64,000 bases of DNA from Metellina segmentata. Taxonomy: Eukaryota > Arthropoda > Arachnida > Araneae > Tetragnathidae. The notes under the pieces were generated by a model. It was not told where the DNA came from, made no database searches, and worked only from the letters and a program-made list of their open reading frames with translations. Location: positions 121,536,557 to 121,600,556 of the forward strand of contig OX375879.1 of the NCBI GenBank assembly GCA_947359465.1, given 5' to 3'. The translations under genes were made by a program, and so were the position numbers. Numbering within the stretch: the stretch's first letter is position 1; each line of letters opens with the position of its first letter. Positions 26,556 to 33,299 of the stretch are shown piece after piece.

Positions 26556-27455
26556 TAAATTGTATTTTAATTTGTATAGACGTTATCGCCTATTGAATGA
26601 TTAGCTTTGAATTTGCTCTAGTATGAATAGTGCTTGAAATAAAGGAGGTGGTTTGGTTTTTTATCCCCGTAACTATACTTGAAGTATTCTTGTGATCTTT
26701 ATCCATGGAGTTAAGTGTCTTTAGTAAACACATGATTTAAGCAATCTTACATCTCACTAATCTGTTCCCGATCCATCTTTTTCCTTGCACGGCATTTTTA
26801 CTTGGCATTGTCTTTTGTTTGGCACAGCTTGGCCAAATGTAGCACCTGAAACCCCCAACCAACTAATACCTCATAGGTCAGTGTTAATTGTCAGTAGCGT
26901 TATTTATGAGCAGGTAGTTAAATATAGACTAGGAATCAAAGAAAAAGTGTAATGCTTTCAAGTTTTAATTGTTGCTCCATTCAACTTTATGAAAGGCAAT
27001 GATTATTACAGGGTTCCTATAGACCTACAATGATTTATTTTTCATTTCATTTTAATATTTAAGACCCCTTAAAAAACCTTAACATTTGTTGTATGTCCTT
27101 AGAATTTTTTAGAGCTTGTAATAAAATTTTATTAGTAATACAAAGCTTGTAATCAAATTTTATTGGTTAAAAGGCTTATTGTAGAGAGAGGGTTGAGATT
27201 GTGTTTTTTTTTTTTTTCCTGGGAGTAAATAACAGTTTCAAGTGCACAACTATGTTTTATTGTTAATATTTCTACTCTGAAATTTTTTTGCCAAGTGATA
27301 CATTTCTGTGATATAGTTTATTGATTGCAATTTTATCTGCTTTTATAATCAATTAACAAAATTATTTTTAGGACTTGCATTCCTTTGCTGAAAGTATTCA
27401 TAGATTCGTGTGTGACCTCAGATATTATTGTCTTTGTACGGACACAACGCTATAG
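1098..27455 (+). CDS. XPO6: Exportin-6, 3' two-thirds of gene (17 exons)
   Basis: Exportin-6 is a karyopherin-beta receptor that carries profilin-actin out of the nucleus with Ran-GTP. Exons seen: 1098-1224, 1329-1438, 3288-3396, 4624-4716, 5047-5282, 6102-6194, 6333-6471, 10572-10718, 14087-14279, 16316-16471, 17573-17687, 18973-19032, 19716-19827, 21052-21210, 21429-21527, 24751-24981, 27372-27455. All introns start GT and end AG, and all phases join, giving about 753 residues of a family near 1,125. Colinear family motifs include EKFTDFLTLFV, QFPILEFLALLFKYTF, ECRRLHCSLRDLSS, AYGQSFLQPDI and HNLLQEEI. The coding path has no frameshift or internal stop, so this copy looks functional. The start codon and N-terminal third are outside the window. 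Assignment is by recalled family similarity, not by a search. Confidence 0.93.
1329..1438 (+). CDS. XPO6: XPO6 exon b
   Basis: Acceptor gttacag, donor gtaagt, after a short 104-base intron. Encodes PSHDGFYSCLDVWNVFLDYL followed by a charged, Asn-rich stretch; family members have the same HEGYFSCLDIW-type core here. It ends two bases into a lysine codon that the next exon completes. Confidence 0.9.
2526..3153 (-). mobile_element. Non-autonomous Helitron
   Basis: On the - strand it starts with TC (TCTATATATATAATTCTC) at 3153 and ends in CTAG at 2526, directly after a 14-base hairpin with a GGGGGC stem. The flanks are A on the 5' side and T on the 3' side, as expected for Helitron insertion. 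Three more small hairpins sit just inside the 3' end: ATTGC...GCAAT, GGTTC...GAACC and GCGAGCGAAGCGAGC. No Rep/helicase coding sequence is present; 628 bases. Confidence 0.85.
3288..3396 (+). CDS. XPO6: XPO6 exon c
   Basis: Acceptor cttacag, donor gttagt. One base completes lysine, then 36 codons end in the acidic LEELDDEDLDDD stretch characteristic of exportin-6. The intron before it carries the Helitron at 2526-3153. Confidence 0.9.
3935..4270 (+). repeat. tRNA-derived SINE, family A, diverged
   Basis: Contains the family body: a GTGTGG-AAGTTTGGAGAGTGGGGTGC block, a CGTCATCCGACCGTGGTTCAAAATTA block, then a GATCCCAGAC...GTGTTGCT...GACATTAATTA tail. The tRNA-like head is decayed. It lies in XPO6 intron 3, in the sense orientation. 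Confidence 0.75.
4283..4490 (+). repeat. Dispersed repeat family B
   Basis: Begins CCTTTAGGTATGTACAGGCTTCA, continues CTTTAGTAAACACAGGG and a CATCCCACTG block, and ends with a TTGTGCCACATGACACAAAACCAACC tail. The same order of blocks recurs at 11175, 22070 and 26645. No coding content recognised; it may be a SINE body without an evident tRNA head. Confidence 0.7.
4624..4716 (+). CDS. XPO6: XPO6 exon d
   Basis: Acceptor atttcag, donor gtgagt; exactly 31 codons in phase 0. Encodes the SFTEWQLFLCQCLEIASKV helix and the DLMPTEIFNLV segment. It is too short to stand out as an open frame but fits the family between its neighbours. Confidence 0.88.
5047..5282 (+). CDS. XPO6: XPO6 exon e
   Basis: Acceptor gttacag, donor gtgagt; 78 codons plus two bases, the largest exon here. 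It contains ENECRRLHCSLRDLSSMLQA, one of the best-conserved stretches of the family, preceded by a variable Pro/Ser-rich loop (QFLKPPQNSSPVE). Confidence 0.92.
5425..5720 (+). repeat. Dispersed repeat family C
   Basis: Shares with 55715-55950 (inverted) the blocks AACATGGTGAGATTCA...CAGGACTTGATTATCCTA, the Tyr-like TGTAATGTA run, ACATGTCACCTCGATG and CACGGGAGTGTGT. No terminal repeats seen. Class unknown. Confidence 0.65.
5721..5882 (-). repeat. tRNA-like SINE head (family A type 1)
   Basis: Reverse complement begins GCCCGACCAATGGATCGACT, followed by an A-box-like TGGTCAAGGTGCTGG and the B box GGTTCGAATGC, then the CATAGACATTTGT and TGTATGGTGTA segments of the SINE. Too degenerate to be a working tRNA gene. 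Confidence 0.6.
6102..6194 (+). CDS. XPO6: XPO6 exon f
   Basis: Acceptor cttccag, donor gtaagc. The first base completes lysine and the last two begin valine. Encodes YSNRHKFYEIKTAAPLVLK, matching the family's YGSQIKLYNIETAVP-type segment. The following intron is only 138 bases. Confidence 0.88.
6333..6471 (+). CDS. XPO6: XPO6 exon g
   Basis: Acceptor tcccag, donor gtattt, a weaker but plausible donor that opens a 4.1-kb intron. Encodes HAQILATLKAFCYWLTQYIK, equal to the family's HAQSLAALQAYSHWLAQY core, then a charged helix ending in three lysines. Confidence 0.88.
6540..7100 (+). mobile_element. Helitron-like 5' end and body fragment
   Basis: TCTCTACTATCATAAAAGGAAG at about 6556, followed by TCCTGACGAATCTATGGCA, matches 39480-39600 block by block and resembles Helitron 5' ends (TC plus TACTATTATAAA). 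A TTTGCGAAGCAAA hairpin with CAAATGGGAA near 6952 recurs at 38460-38560. No CTAG-ended 3' terminus was found. Confidence 0.5.
7610..8796 (+). mobile_element. Tc1/mariner-superfamily element, degenerate
   Basis: Inverted termini of about 27 bases (CAGA-G-TTGTTC-CACATTTTTTAGAC; four mismatches) flanked by TA. A broken transposase frame begins MAFLTKQWFEGYNYALSKEK and later shows TIDESWVYLNDCSKKR and FNGKLKIK, the catalytic-core region of this superfamily. It has several stops, and a LINE fragment interrupts it at about 8065-8251. Inactive. Confidence 0.8.
8065..8251 (+). mobile_element. 5'-truncated non-LTR retrotransposon 3' end
   Basis: Encodes a short stretch with HLFNCPSLSD and VLYWTARRLM, the cysteine-containing C-terminal region typical of jockey-like reverse transcriptase ORFs, and ends in a 12-A tract. 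It splits the host transposase reading frame, so it inserted later. A target-site duplication is not clear. Confidence 0.55.
9648..10371 (+). mobile_element. Tc1-like element, internally deleted
   Basis: TA-flanked inverted termini share TCTATAAC-AAAA-ATCGACACACCAAG. The interior encodes transposase pieces in shifting frames: INFSDESLFQLCPDD (first catalytic Asp), GVRVWGGISFD and PLVVISGTLTAQLY. The N-terminal half is missing and the reading frame is broken repeatedly. It lies in XPO6 intron 7. Confidence 0.82.
10572..10718 (+). CDS. XPO6: XPO6 exon h
   Basis: Acceptor cttttag, donor gtgaga; 49 codons in phase 0. Encodes AHLLTSLTATVKPAYLFQF, the family's helix with the TVRP-type turn. The preceding intron contains the two Tc1/mariner elements at 7610-8796 and 9648-10371. 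Confidence 0.9.
11175..11445 (+). repeat. Dispersed repeat family B, fuller copy
   Basis: GGTGTGTACAGACTTCACTG, GATCGTTTCTTTCCCATG, CATCCCACTGCTCTGTGCCC, then GGCATTTTTTACTTGACGTTG and TTGCGTTTGGTGCAGCTTGG, ending in ACCATAAAACCAACCAACC. This copy best shows the block order of the family. Sense to XPO6. Confidence 0.7.
12130..12395 (+). mobile_element. hAT-like transposase C-terminal remnant
   Basis: The open stretch encodes SHNNASSERILSMVRKNQSE and TKTLVSLLITKMNME, resembling the hAT C-terminal dimerisation region (S-N-A-E-R-FS-V-K...R). No termini found, and the rest of the transposase is absent. Confidence 0.5.
12400..14080. other. XPO6 intron 8, mostly unassigned
   Basis: Very AT-rich, with TTAATTATT runs at 12470-12610. 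Only 13710-13785 is recognisable, as the 3' end of repeat family B (ACTTGGTGCTTTGTGTCAGA, then TTGTGCCATAACC). Nothing else supported. Confidence 0.5.
14087..14279 (+). CDS. XPO6: XPO6 exon i
   Basis: Acceptor attacag, donor gtattg. Encodes RSMSNVLVLPWANIIPDG and QLWPMRSSQHD, matching the family's ALSNILLLPWPN and QQWPVRS motifs. The exon ends one base into an alanine codon, completed at 16316. Confidence 0.91.
14885..15060 (+). repeat. SINE family A body fragment
   Basis: GAAGTTTGTGTGCCAGCTCG, a CGTCGTCTGTCCAGGGTTCAAAATTA block, TGTCCTC and GGATCCCAGACTGTTG, ending in GTTAATTAACCTACC. Headless and diverged, in XPO6 intron 9. Confidence 0.7.
15162..15726 (-). mobile_element. Tc1-like element, transposase half-copy
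   Basis: Near-perfect 27-base inverted termini (CACTACCCTACAATAATGGACCGGACA) flanked by TA. The - strand frame reads LNPNAYMNILHNQVLPTLWQ and ECYFQDDNTPCHVA, the second catalytic Asp region, followed by DVKRLPWPPHS. The first catalytic block and DNA-binding region are deleted, leaving 565 bases that can at most be mobilised in trans. Confidence 0.85.
16316..16471 (+). CDS. XPO6: XPO6 exon j
   Basis: Acceptor gtttcag, donor gtaagt. Encodes a LIENVSDGSTRTKQVFYKSL helix, equivalent to the family's IVENISGESTKSRQICYQSL. It ends one base into the aspartate codon that opens the next exon. Confidence 0.91.
16517..16835 (+). repeat. SINE family A, full length, head type 1
   Basis: The tRNA-like head has an A box (TGGTTAAGGTGTTAGCC) and the B box GGTTCGAATCC, then GGATGTTTGTAAGCTGTAGG, TGAACCTTAAATCTGTC, the common body (GTGTGGAAGTTTAAAG...CGTGGTGTTGTCCTC) and the tail GACCGTCGTCAATACCC...GTTAATTAAAAATTACC. 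Sense orientation in XPO6 intron 10. Confidence 0.85.
17573..17687 (+). CDS. XPO6: XPO6 exon k
   Basis: Acceptor ctttcag, donor gtaagt. Encodes DVTESILDFYLCLFSAFRIQ and GLPFVQKTIESFLTLFSS, matching the family's DVTDEMLSFFLTLFRGLRVQ segment. Phases on both sides agree with exons j and l. Confidence 0.9.
17840..17949 (+). repeat. Degenerate short tandem repeat (left part)
   Basis: About four imperfect units around the core TTGGCATGTTGCCAGCAA. The array resumes at 18533-18600 (ACATTGCCAACTACTCATTG, CTCCCAGCAACCC), and the hAT-type MITE between them splits one unit. Confidence 0.55.
17950..18532. mobile_element. hAT-type MITE
   Basis: Inverted termini CAGGGTTCCCA / TGGGAACCCTG. The flanks GGCACAC and GGTACAT look like a decayed 8-base target duplication inside a tandem unit. 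The interior repeats CCTGGAA motifs and is non-coding. In XPO6 intron 11. Confidence 0.65.
18973..19032 (+). CDS. XPO6: XPO6 exon l (60-base microexon)
   Basis: Acceptor cttgcag, donor gtgagt. Only 60 bases encoding NQVMEFTLNECSSGCKVIEK, matching the family's EGSTGCRVVEK motif. It was found because both flanking exons demand it: phase 2 in and phase 2 out. Confidence 0.85.
19716..19827 (+). CDS. XPO6: XPO6 exon m
   Basis: Acceptor tttcag, donor gtatgt. Encodes LLQLLQQVVQEPSSHFKAFL then PSTINLCLCQIYPLVAE, corresponding to the family's LKILQVVVQEPGQVFKPFLP segment. Ends in phase 0. Confidence 0.91.
20050..20820. repeat. Decayed minisatellite, about 35-47-base units
   Basis: Units follow a pattern like GCAGACCAGATATGACTCTC-TGGATAGGTTTTCCAGGC, seen at 20058, 20104, 20487, 20535, 20569, 20614 and onward, interrupted at 20165-20480. 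Units differ in length and by many substitutions. The reverse complement resembles the array at 53400-53925. In XPO6 intron 13. Confidence 0.65.
20289..20316. repeat. (TA)n microsatellite
   Basis: Uninterrupted alternating AT run of about 26 bases, flanked by TTCAA on both sides in the interruption of the minisatellite. Confidence 0.9.
21052..21210 (+). CDS. XPO6: XPO6 exon n
   Basis: Acceptor tttttag, donor gtaggt; 53 codons. Encodes RPSSEVKPPLFELLHKILLH, then NCRYFFKVNV and a charged loop rich in Glu, Asn and His, as in the family's NWRYFFKSTV region. Confidence 0.9.
21429..21527 (+). CDS. XPO6: XPO6 exon o
   Basis: Acceptor cttcag, donor gtatgt; 33 codons. Encodes AYGQSFLQPDINLFKQNLNS and LETLNSKWKLYYK, among the most conserved parts of exportin-6, identical to the family core at most positions. 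Confidence 0.93.
22070..22290 (+). repeat. Dispersed repeat family B
   Basis: GTCTCCTTCAGGTGTGTAAA, CGATGATCGTTTCTTTCCCA, TTTTGTAAACACAAGGGATA, GCATCCCACTATGTACCCC, CATGACATTTATTACC and a CACCATAAAAGCAACAACC tail: the same order as at 11175. Sense in XPO6 intron 15. Confidence 0.7.
22960..23281 (-). repeat. SINE family A, full length, head type 1
   Basis: On the - strand, head GGTGGTTAAGGTGTTAGCCT with B box GGTTCGAATCC, followed by TTTGTTAAACGTATGGTGTA, the common body and the GTTGTACTAGAGCAACACAG tail, read here in reverse. Antisense to XPO6. Confidence 0.85.
23985..24205 (+). repeat. SINE family A body fragment
   Basis: CATGGTGTGAAAGTTTGAAG, GGGTTCAAAATAGCGAGGTA, TTGGGATTGATCCTGGA and CACTCCAGTGCAACGTTAAT in family order. 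The left part preserves the CCAAAGACCATCGTG segment of a type-2 copy. Confidence 0.7.
24206..24745. other. XPO6 intron 15, right end, unassigned
   Basis: AT-rich with an 18-base poly-T tract at 24338-24355. Nothing recognised. The polypyrimidine run before the acceptor at 24750 is ordinary. Confidence 0.5.
24751..24981 (+). CDS. XPO6: XPO6 exon p
   Basis: Acceptor cccttag, donor gtgagc; 77 codons. Encodes MLFQFLSVLLQTLIYKSHNL, LQEEIVNTIYNMALVDF and FLPNFLQ...NQKTTLLRNFK, all matching the C-terminal karyopherin helices of the family. Confidence 0.93.
25095..25170 (+). repeat. Repeat family B, 5' fragment
   Basis: CATCTTCCTTAGGTGTGTAT and GGGCTTCATGAAC match the family start, then the match stops. 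The rest of 25171-26395 is AT-rich intron with no recognised element. Confidence 0.5.
26399..26503 (+). pseudogene. Partial duplicate of XPO6 terminal exon
   Basis: These 105 bases match 27404-27508 with two substitutions and no gaps. They cover the last 17 codons, the stop and 53 bases of 3' UTR, but lack the splice acceptor and first codons. The sequence before the block is unrelated to that before the true exon, and an (AT)n run begins about ten bases after it. It lies inside the last XPO6 intron and is probably inert. Confidence 0.85.
26513..26553. repeat. (AT)n microsatellite
   Basis: About 40 alternating A/T bases immediately downstream of the duplicated XPO6 exon end. Confidence 0.92.
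26645..26880 (+). repeat. Dispersed repeat family B
   Basis: CTTTAGTAAACACATGATTT, CTTACATCTCACTAATCTGT, GCACGGCATTTTTACTTGGC, TTGTTTGGCACAGCTTGGCC and a terminal ACCCCCAACCAAC. Sense, in the last XPO6 intron between the duplicated exon fragment and the real terminal exon. Confidence 0.7.
27372..27455 (+). CDS. XPO6: XPO6 terminal exon with stop
   Basis: Acceptor tttttag, then 27 codons (DLHSFAESIHRFVCDLRYYC...) and a TAG stop at 27453-27455. The family ends DLRYYRLCNDS plus a few residues, so this C-terminus is several residues shorter than the vertebrate one. Bases 27404-27508 recur at 26399-26503, and the true exon is the copy with the acceptor and full conserved core. Confidence 0.92.
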   Translation, partial: DLHSFAESIHRFVCDLRYYCLCTDTTL

Positions 27456-27870
27456 AACTTGCACAACTCATCGAGTTTTGCCACATGGGATGAAGTTTGC
27501 CTTGTTAGAAATTATAGATCCAACTGTGATTTTGCTGTTCTTTGCTTTCATAAATATTGTATGGTTATTATAAAACAGTCAAACATTTTTATTCAGGTAT
27601 CTTCTAAGAGAAAGCAATGTGATAACTTTTCTTCAGCTTTAAACGCCATTTTGCATATTATTGTAACATGCTTTTAAACCAATCTTTCATTGGAAATCTA
27701 TTTTAAATTGTTTAATCCTCCAAGCATACCTACCGACGTTTCCGGAATTCTTTTGAAAAAAACCCCATTATTTTCTGGAGAGAAAAAATGCTTTCCAATA
27801 TTTCTGTTCTGTACGAGAAATTTTCAAACGACATCGGATTCGTCATTTGAACAGTATCGCGGGTATCATC

Positions 27871-27876
27871 AATAAA
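27871..27876 (+). other. Candidate XPO6 polyadenylation signal
   Basis: First AATAAA downstream of the XPO6 stop, about 415 bases into the presumed 3' UTR. Further AATAAA-like motifs occur downstream, so the real cleavage site is uncertain. Confidence 0.35.
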
Positions 27877-27924
27877 AATAATGTGGTTTTTCTTTTGGGG
27901 AAAATTTTTAAAGTGATGACAATT

Positions 27925-28220
27925 TCAAAGTGAGTACCAAGCTGGTAACCAAGAAAGAGAAACACTGGAATCAGTGGTTGCTATAGTGTTGTAAAAAACC
28001 TTCAGCATTAATTTTAAAAAACTTCCAAATATACTTCTAAAATACTCGAAGAAATAATGATATCTCTGCATAAATGCGCCATTTTGTATAAAATAGCATC
28101 AAATCAGTATAGCCAATTTCAAACTTCCTAGCCTATAACAGTAATAGTGAGAGGTGTTTAATTCTGTTTTAAATTCCTTTTCTGAAGCACAATTTGGCGT
28201 ACCTTGCTAATTTGGTACTT
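27925..28220 (+). repeat. Diverged direct repeat, copy 1
   Basis: Aligns with 29390-29690: ACACTGGAATCAGTGGTTG / ACATTGGAATCAGTCGTTG, then GTAAAAAACC, GCATTAATTTTAAAAAACTT / GGCATCAATTTGAAAAATCTT, and later CAATTTGG-G...TTGCTAAT. Function unknown; it may be the flank of an old element. Copy 1 is interrupted at 28220 by a MITE. Confidence 0.5.
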
Positions 28221-28223
28221 TAA

Positions 28224-28718
28224 CCCTTCTTTGCATGATTTTTTCTTTATTGGTGAAATAAATCAAGGTGATATAATTCAGGTTCAAAATTAAAGGAAAA
28301 GTGGTTAAAAAAATCTTAGTATATATTTATAGTATAAATTTAGCAAAAAACAATAGGATGGTATCATGTGGTATTTTTTAATTAAACGCAAACTTTTTCA
28401 GAAATTGCTCTAAAAATAACAGAAACACATGTTACAAACCTTTCTTCCACTCATTTTCACTTTTTTAGCAATAGAAACTCAAATATAATAAAACGAAATC
28501 ATACGTTTATTGCAACTACAACAAACAGCAGAATGACAACTTCAAGCTCGTTTTACTGATAGTGACACTTGCTTATTTTTGACAGCTATGTTTTTTTTTA
28601 TGCAATGGACATTAAAAAGGTATCCAGACACGATCAACTTAAAGTTAACTTGAAAAATTATATAATTTTTGGGCATTCAATGTTATGATGGAAATTTCCA
28701 CCATTATGCAATGAAGGG
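28224..28718. mobile_element. piggyBac-type MITE
   Basis: Inverted termini CCCTTCTTTGCAT / ATGCAATGAAGGG flanked by TTAA on both sides (28220-28223, 28719-28722). 495 bases, non-coding and AT-rich. Inserted in direct-repeat copy 1. Confidence 0.75.
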
Positions 28719-29389
28719 TTAACATGCTTTTCAGTATTTATTATTTCTGACCCTTGTGTGCTGTTTTGTATGTTGTAAAATCTTCCATGTTGTTGTTGGA
28801 GGTATGCTCTTGAGTATGAGATTTCCAAGAGCAATATTGTGTTTATAATCTACAATTCATTTAATGACTAAATAGCCACTGCTATTTGTCAAAAGAATTC
28901 TCAGAATAGATCCATACATTGTGGGTGCATGCACGATGCTCAGGTGAAAGTTGAAGGAGACTTAAGAAGGGGTCCGAGTTATTTAAAAATCAATTTATTA
29001 TTTTGAATGTGTTGCAGTTTGGGTTGAATGCTTTATATGTGTTAAATGGTAAGTACCTTTTGGATTGTAATCGCAATTTTCACATACTTTCTTTATTGAA
29101 GATGTACTTATACTTGCTCGTACATACCGTTAGATTGTGGATTTTCCGAAAACTGTTTTTTTTTTTCCAATTCTGCGAATGAAAAGTATATATTTTGGAT
29201 TTTTTTTTTTTTGAATGTGAGATATTTTGAATTGATGCCAAAGTTGTCATTTGCTGCCATACTTAGCATAAATGATACTGCATACTTGCAAACTTTTCCT
29301 GGATGTCTGCTGGACAAACACTTGACTGTCCAGTCTTCTGGACACAAATAGTATCCAAATTTTCCATATGCTAGAACACTTTCGAGTGA

Positions 29390-29690
29390 CACCAATCTCA
29401 AAGTTTTGCAAGTATTTTGTGCCAACCGAAAACATTGGAATCAGTCGTTGTTAAGTTATAAAAACCGTTGGCATCAATTTGAAAAATCTTTTAACTATAC
29501 ATCTGAAACCCCAAAATTTGCTCATTTTAGCATATATTTGGCCTTATTTTATGAAAAATATCGCCATATTGGTTTTGCCAATTATGAACTCGTGCTAAAC
29601 AGAGTATAGTTGAGAGCAGGGTTAATTTTTCTATCTTGAATTGTTTTTTTTAAACCCAATTTGGTGCAATTATTGCTAATGTAGTTCTCT
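29390..29690 (+). repeat. Diverged direct repeat, copy 2
   Basis: Uninterrupted partner of 27925-28220, lying downstream of the XPO6 3' UTR. From 29690 to 30235 the sequence is AT-rich, with only scattered AATAAA motifs and nothing else identified. Confidence 0.5.
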
Positions 29691-30235
29691 TGTAAGAATT
29701 AGGTTTAGTTATTTTTTACTTTGGACAGTTGAGCATTGGTTGTTAGGTCATAAAAATCGTATGCAATGTTTATAAAATGTTTAAAACAAATGTTACATTT
29801 GGGTTTACAAGCTGTAAATTTTGTAGAAAATTATTTTTTTGAGGTGAAATCCCAATAAAATTTTACATGTAGCGTTATTAAAACTGCCAAATAATATTTT
29901 AAGCTGTGTTGTACCAGTAGTAATTTATTTTTAACATTGTGTTTTCTGTAACTTTGAGAGTCATATATACAACCCCATAACTACTGTGCTCCAAGTCAAA
30001 CCATTTCGGTCATGTTGAAATATGGAAGTATTGACTAAAATTTAGTAGACATTTTCAATGCTGTCTGAAAAGCTTGGGACCAAGAGTGATATTTATTTTT
30101 TCCATAAGAGTGAGTTCCTGTTGTATATAAAATTGTACATATTGTAAATAAGCACCTCTTTGTGTACAGTGTTTTTAATGTTTTGTAATAAATTTTTTTA
30201 ATGCACGAGTTTCTCATGTTCTTTCTTATATCCTC

Positions 30236-31235
30236 CAAGTAGTTCTGACAAGATCTCTTCCATCAAGATTTGACCAAATTAGCTAATGACTAGGTATCTT
30301 GTCATGAAGATGGTGCCGATTTTTTCAGGATAATCAAAATCTAGTATTTTTCTACTGACTACATATCTTGTCCATCACGATCAGTTCAGTTTTGCTTATG
30401 ACTAGGGCAACTTTTTTGTTGCAGTAAAAATGGGAAAAGTTGCATTTATCATTCCTTAAAGTTGCATTTATGGAAATAAAGTAGCATTTATTTCTGATAC
30501 ACTAAAATCCAAAGTTAATTATTCATAAAAAATGGAAAAATACAGTATATATTGACAATTTTAGTCGTGTATACATCATTAAATACAGAAGAACGTTGAA
30601 TGTCCGATCCTTGGCCAGTAATTTCTTTAACATTGAAAAACTGCGCCAGCTGCAGTCATATAATGTGATGTATCGGATAGCAGAAGCGCAAAATCCTTTT
30701 GCTCAATATTGAGATTTTAAAACGTCATTTACAAGGCGAACAACATATTGATGATCGACACTCGCCTCACAAACTCTGCAGTCGATTACGCAAGTTTCAT
30801 ATGGATTATCAAGAGTGCCAACCAATGTGCTAAAAGTCCTTCTTACCATTTATTTCACTTTCGTCTGTTAGGACGAACATCTTCTTTCCATGAACTTCTT
30901 GTTTGATCCGCAATACTTTGGCGTTCTCAAGATCAGACACACGTGATCAAAGGGTTGGTTCAGAGGGCCAAAAATAAAATAGTAATTTCATTTTAATTTA
31001 TTTTAAGCTAAGTTGCAGGTGGGTTGCATTTATGCAAAAAGTTGCATTTATGTAGAAAGTTGCGGTTATAATTCACTTACAATATCCCCCATGAAGGAGG
31101 AATTTTGGTTTTAGTACTTTACATGCAGTGTAGAACGTGTGAAAAAAAGTTGAATTTGTTGCAAAAAGTTGCCCTACTTATGACGAGATACCTCGGTGAT
31201 ACAACCACCAGGATAAGAGGTTGTACTTTTCTGAA
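30236..31235. repeat. Palindrome-array repeat (family D), split by hAT
   Basis: The left part has GACAAGATCTCTTCC, GACTAGGTATCTTGTCATGA and CATATCTTGTCCATC; the right part has TTATGACGAGATACCTCGG. These are variants of GACGAGATATCTCGTC spaced about 60-110 bases apart. A hAT element at 30403-31176 separates the halves. Confidence 0.65.
30403..31176 (-). mobile_element. hAT element remnant with 8-bp TSD
   Basis: Termini TAGGGCAACTTTTT / GTTGCCCTA are flanked by the perfect duplication CTTATGAC (30395-30402 and 31177-31184). The - strand shows transposase fragments in broken frames (LVGTLDNPYETCVID, HQYVVRLVNDVLK). Subterminal AAAGTTGCATTTAT motifs repeat several times at both ends, a usual hAT pattern. 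Confidence 0.82.
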
Positions 31236-31344
31236 GTACCAAGCATATTTCCGTCTAAGTTGGTAAGCATTTTACTACCGCAACCTAATTCACTGTTTAT
31301 TGATGGTTTTTATTCAAAATAATATCTGCATTTAATCACAAATA

Positions 31345-31530
31345 TCGAGGCGTGGTGTGGAAGTTTGCAGAGTGGGGTACCATTTCCGGTGTTGGAATGA
31401 CCCTGGTTCAAAATAGCAAGGCGTCCTTGGATTTTACCTTTAGGGATTGATTCCTGGCCGCCGCCAATTACCCGTTGTGTTGCTCCAGTGCGACATTGAT
31501 TTAATTACCCACCTACCAAGCATCACGAGT
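31345..31530 (+). repeat. SINE family A body fragment
   Basis: GGCGTGGTGTGGAAGTTTGC, AGTGGGGTACC, GGTTCAAAATAGC, GGGATTGATTCCTGGCC and GTTGTGTTGCTCCAGTGCGA. No head is present. Confidence 0.72.
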
Positions 31531-32664
31531 AATCTATTCGTATTAATACAAAACCATTTACAAAATCTCTAAAAAGCTGGTTATTGAACTCTGCAAGATT
31601 TTCGAAAGGAAGAAATACTTCGATTGAATCTCCTTAAATTCTCGTTTTGTTGCTCTATCACGACGTTAATTACCAATTACCTTAAATTCCATCTGCGCAG
31701 GTGGTTCCTAATGGACTTTGATGGGGGACCAGCTTATACGAAGTAGGAATTGAAAAACTTACCGAATCGATTCCAAATCAAAAGCGTGTTACGATCGGAC
31801 ACAATCGTGGAACCAATCCAACACAGCATAGCCAAGCTGTCCTCAACCCACTGTCCATAAAGACCCAAACACCCAGGATTGAAACTTCGAAGGATTAAGT
31901 CACGTTTAAAGCACACACACGAGAGCAACTAAGAAGCTGACATTCTTGTCAGACTAAGTTTGAGTCCGTTTTGTGTTTGAAAAATTAAAGAAAAAAAAAA
32001 CCCAGTGTAAACTAACCCAAACGGGTGATGTAGATAGCGCAGTAAGTGTAACCAGGGTAGGAGCCCTTTATTATGAACCTTAACGCACTAAATACAGGAA
32101 AATGGAGTTCGTGAGAAAGTAATTGAAATATTGGGTCATCCGAAAGTTCTGCGCTTTTTTTTTTCTTCTTTTGATAAATGTTAATGAAGCAGTATTAAAA
32201 CATAAAAATTTTTTTATTGAATCACACAAGCATCATTTTGTTTTATAGCTTTTTACCATCTTTCCTGCAGCTGCAATTGTTATTTTTTTTAATCCGGCTT
32301 CTTTGTAAAGAAGTTGTTGAGGTGCTATTTGACAGTCTCCAAAGAATTGAAACTCCAGGTCGTTCAGAGAATTTTGGAGTGACCTGAAGAGGTGGAAAAT
32401 CTGAGGGGCAAGGTCTGGTGAATTTGGGGTGACACAAAACATTTCAGCCACACTCAATAAGTCTTTGTCTGACATTCAGTGAAATGTGGGGCCGCGCATA
32501 ATCATGCTGGAAGAAAACACATTGACGATGGATCAGTTCTGGCCGCTTTGCTTCGATTTTCGTTTTTAATAATGCCATTTGAGAACGGATATTTTCCTGA
32601 ATTTACTCTGATTTTGGAGCAACATTTCATAATAAACAATTCCTTTGTAGTCCCACCATACAAA

Positions 32665-32858
32665 ATCACGTTGGGTTGGCGTGGAAGTTAGGAGAGTGGG
32701 GTGCCAGCTCAGGTGTTGCTTCATCTGACCGTGGTTCAAAATTACGAGGTGTTGTCCTCGGATCTTTCCCTTAAGGGACTGATCCCGGACCGTCATCAAT
32801 AGCCGGTTGTGTTGATCTAGTACGACGTTAACTAAAATTACCATTACCACCTACCCAC
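32665..32858 (+). repeat. SINE family A body, young copy, inside mariner
   Basis: Near-identical to the body at 62218-62400, including GGGACTGATCCCGGACCGTC and GTACGACGTTAACTAAAATT. The flanks CCACCATACA (before) and CCACCATACA (after) suggest a 10-base target duplication. No tRNA head, so probably 5'-truncated. Confidence 0.8.
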
Positions 32859-33299
32859 CATACAGAAAGCCGTTCACAGAGGATGGTCGTCCAGAGCAGG
32901 CATCATCTTCGAGGCTGGGATTTTCACGGTTAAATTTATCAAACCACCTTCGAACTGTGGCCTCAGAAACAGCACTATGTCCATATACAGCACACATTTT
33001 ACAAGCAGTCTGACTAGCATTTTTTTCTTTCTTAAAATAAAAACATAATATGACGAAAATGAACTTTCTGGTTTTCCATTCTTAGCACTGCAGGGAAACA
33101 AAAATTATGCCTCAACACATGCTACACTTATGGAGTGTAAGCAGAAATTTGTCATTTGCCGTGTTTATTAATTTATAGCTAAGACTTTTTTTAGCTGCCA
33201 AAACAATTAATAAGATTAATTAACAAATCATTTATTTTCAAATTGAATAATATAAAGGAAAATAATATTTACAACAATTTGATATAAATACTAATAACA

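Noticed and set aside
29108..29435. 105-codon - strand frame downstream of XPO6
   Set aside because: Contains poly-A-coded lysine runs and no domain; partly overlaps the diverged direct repeat.
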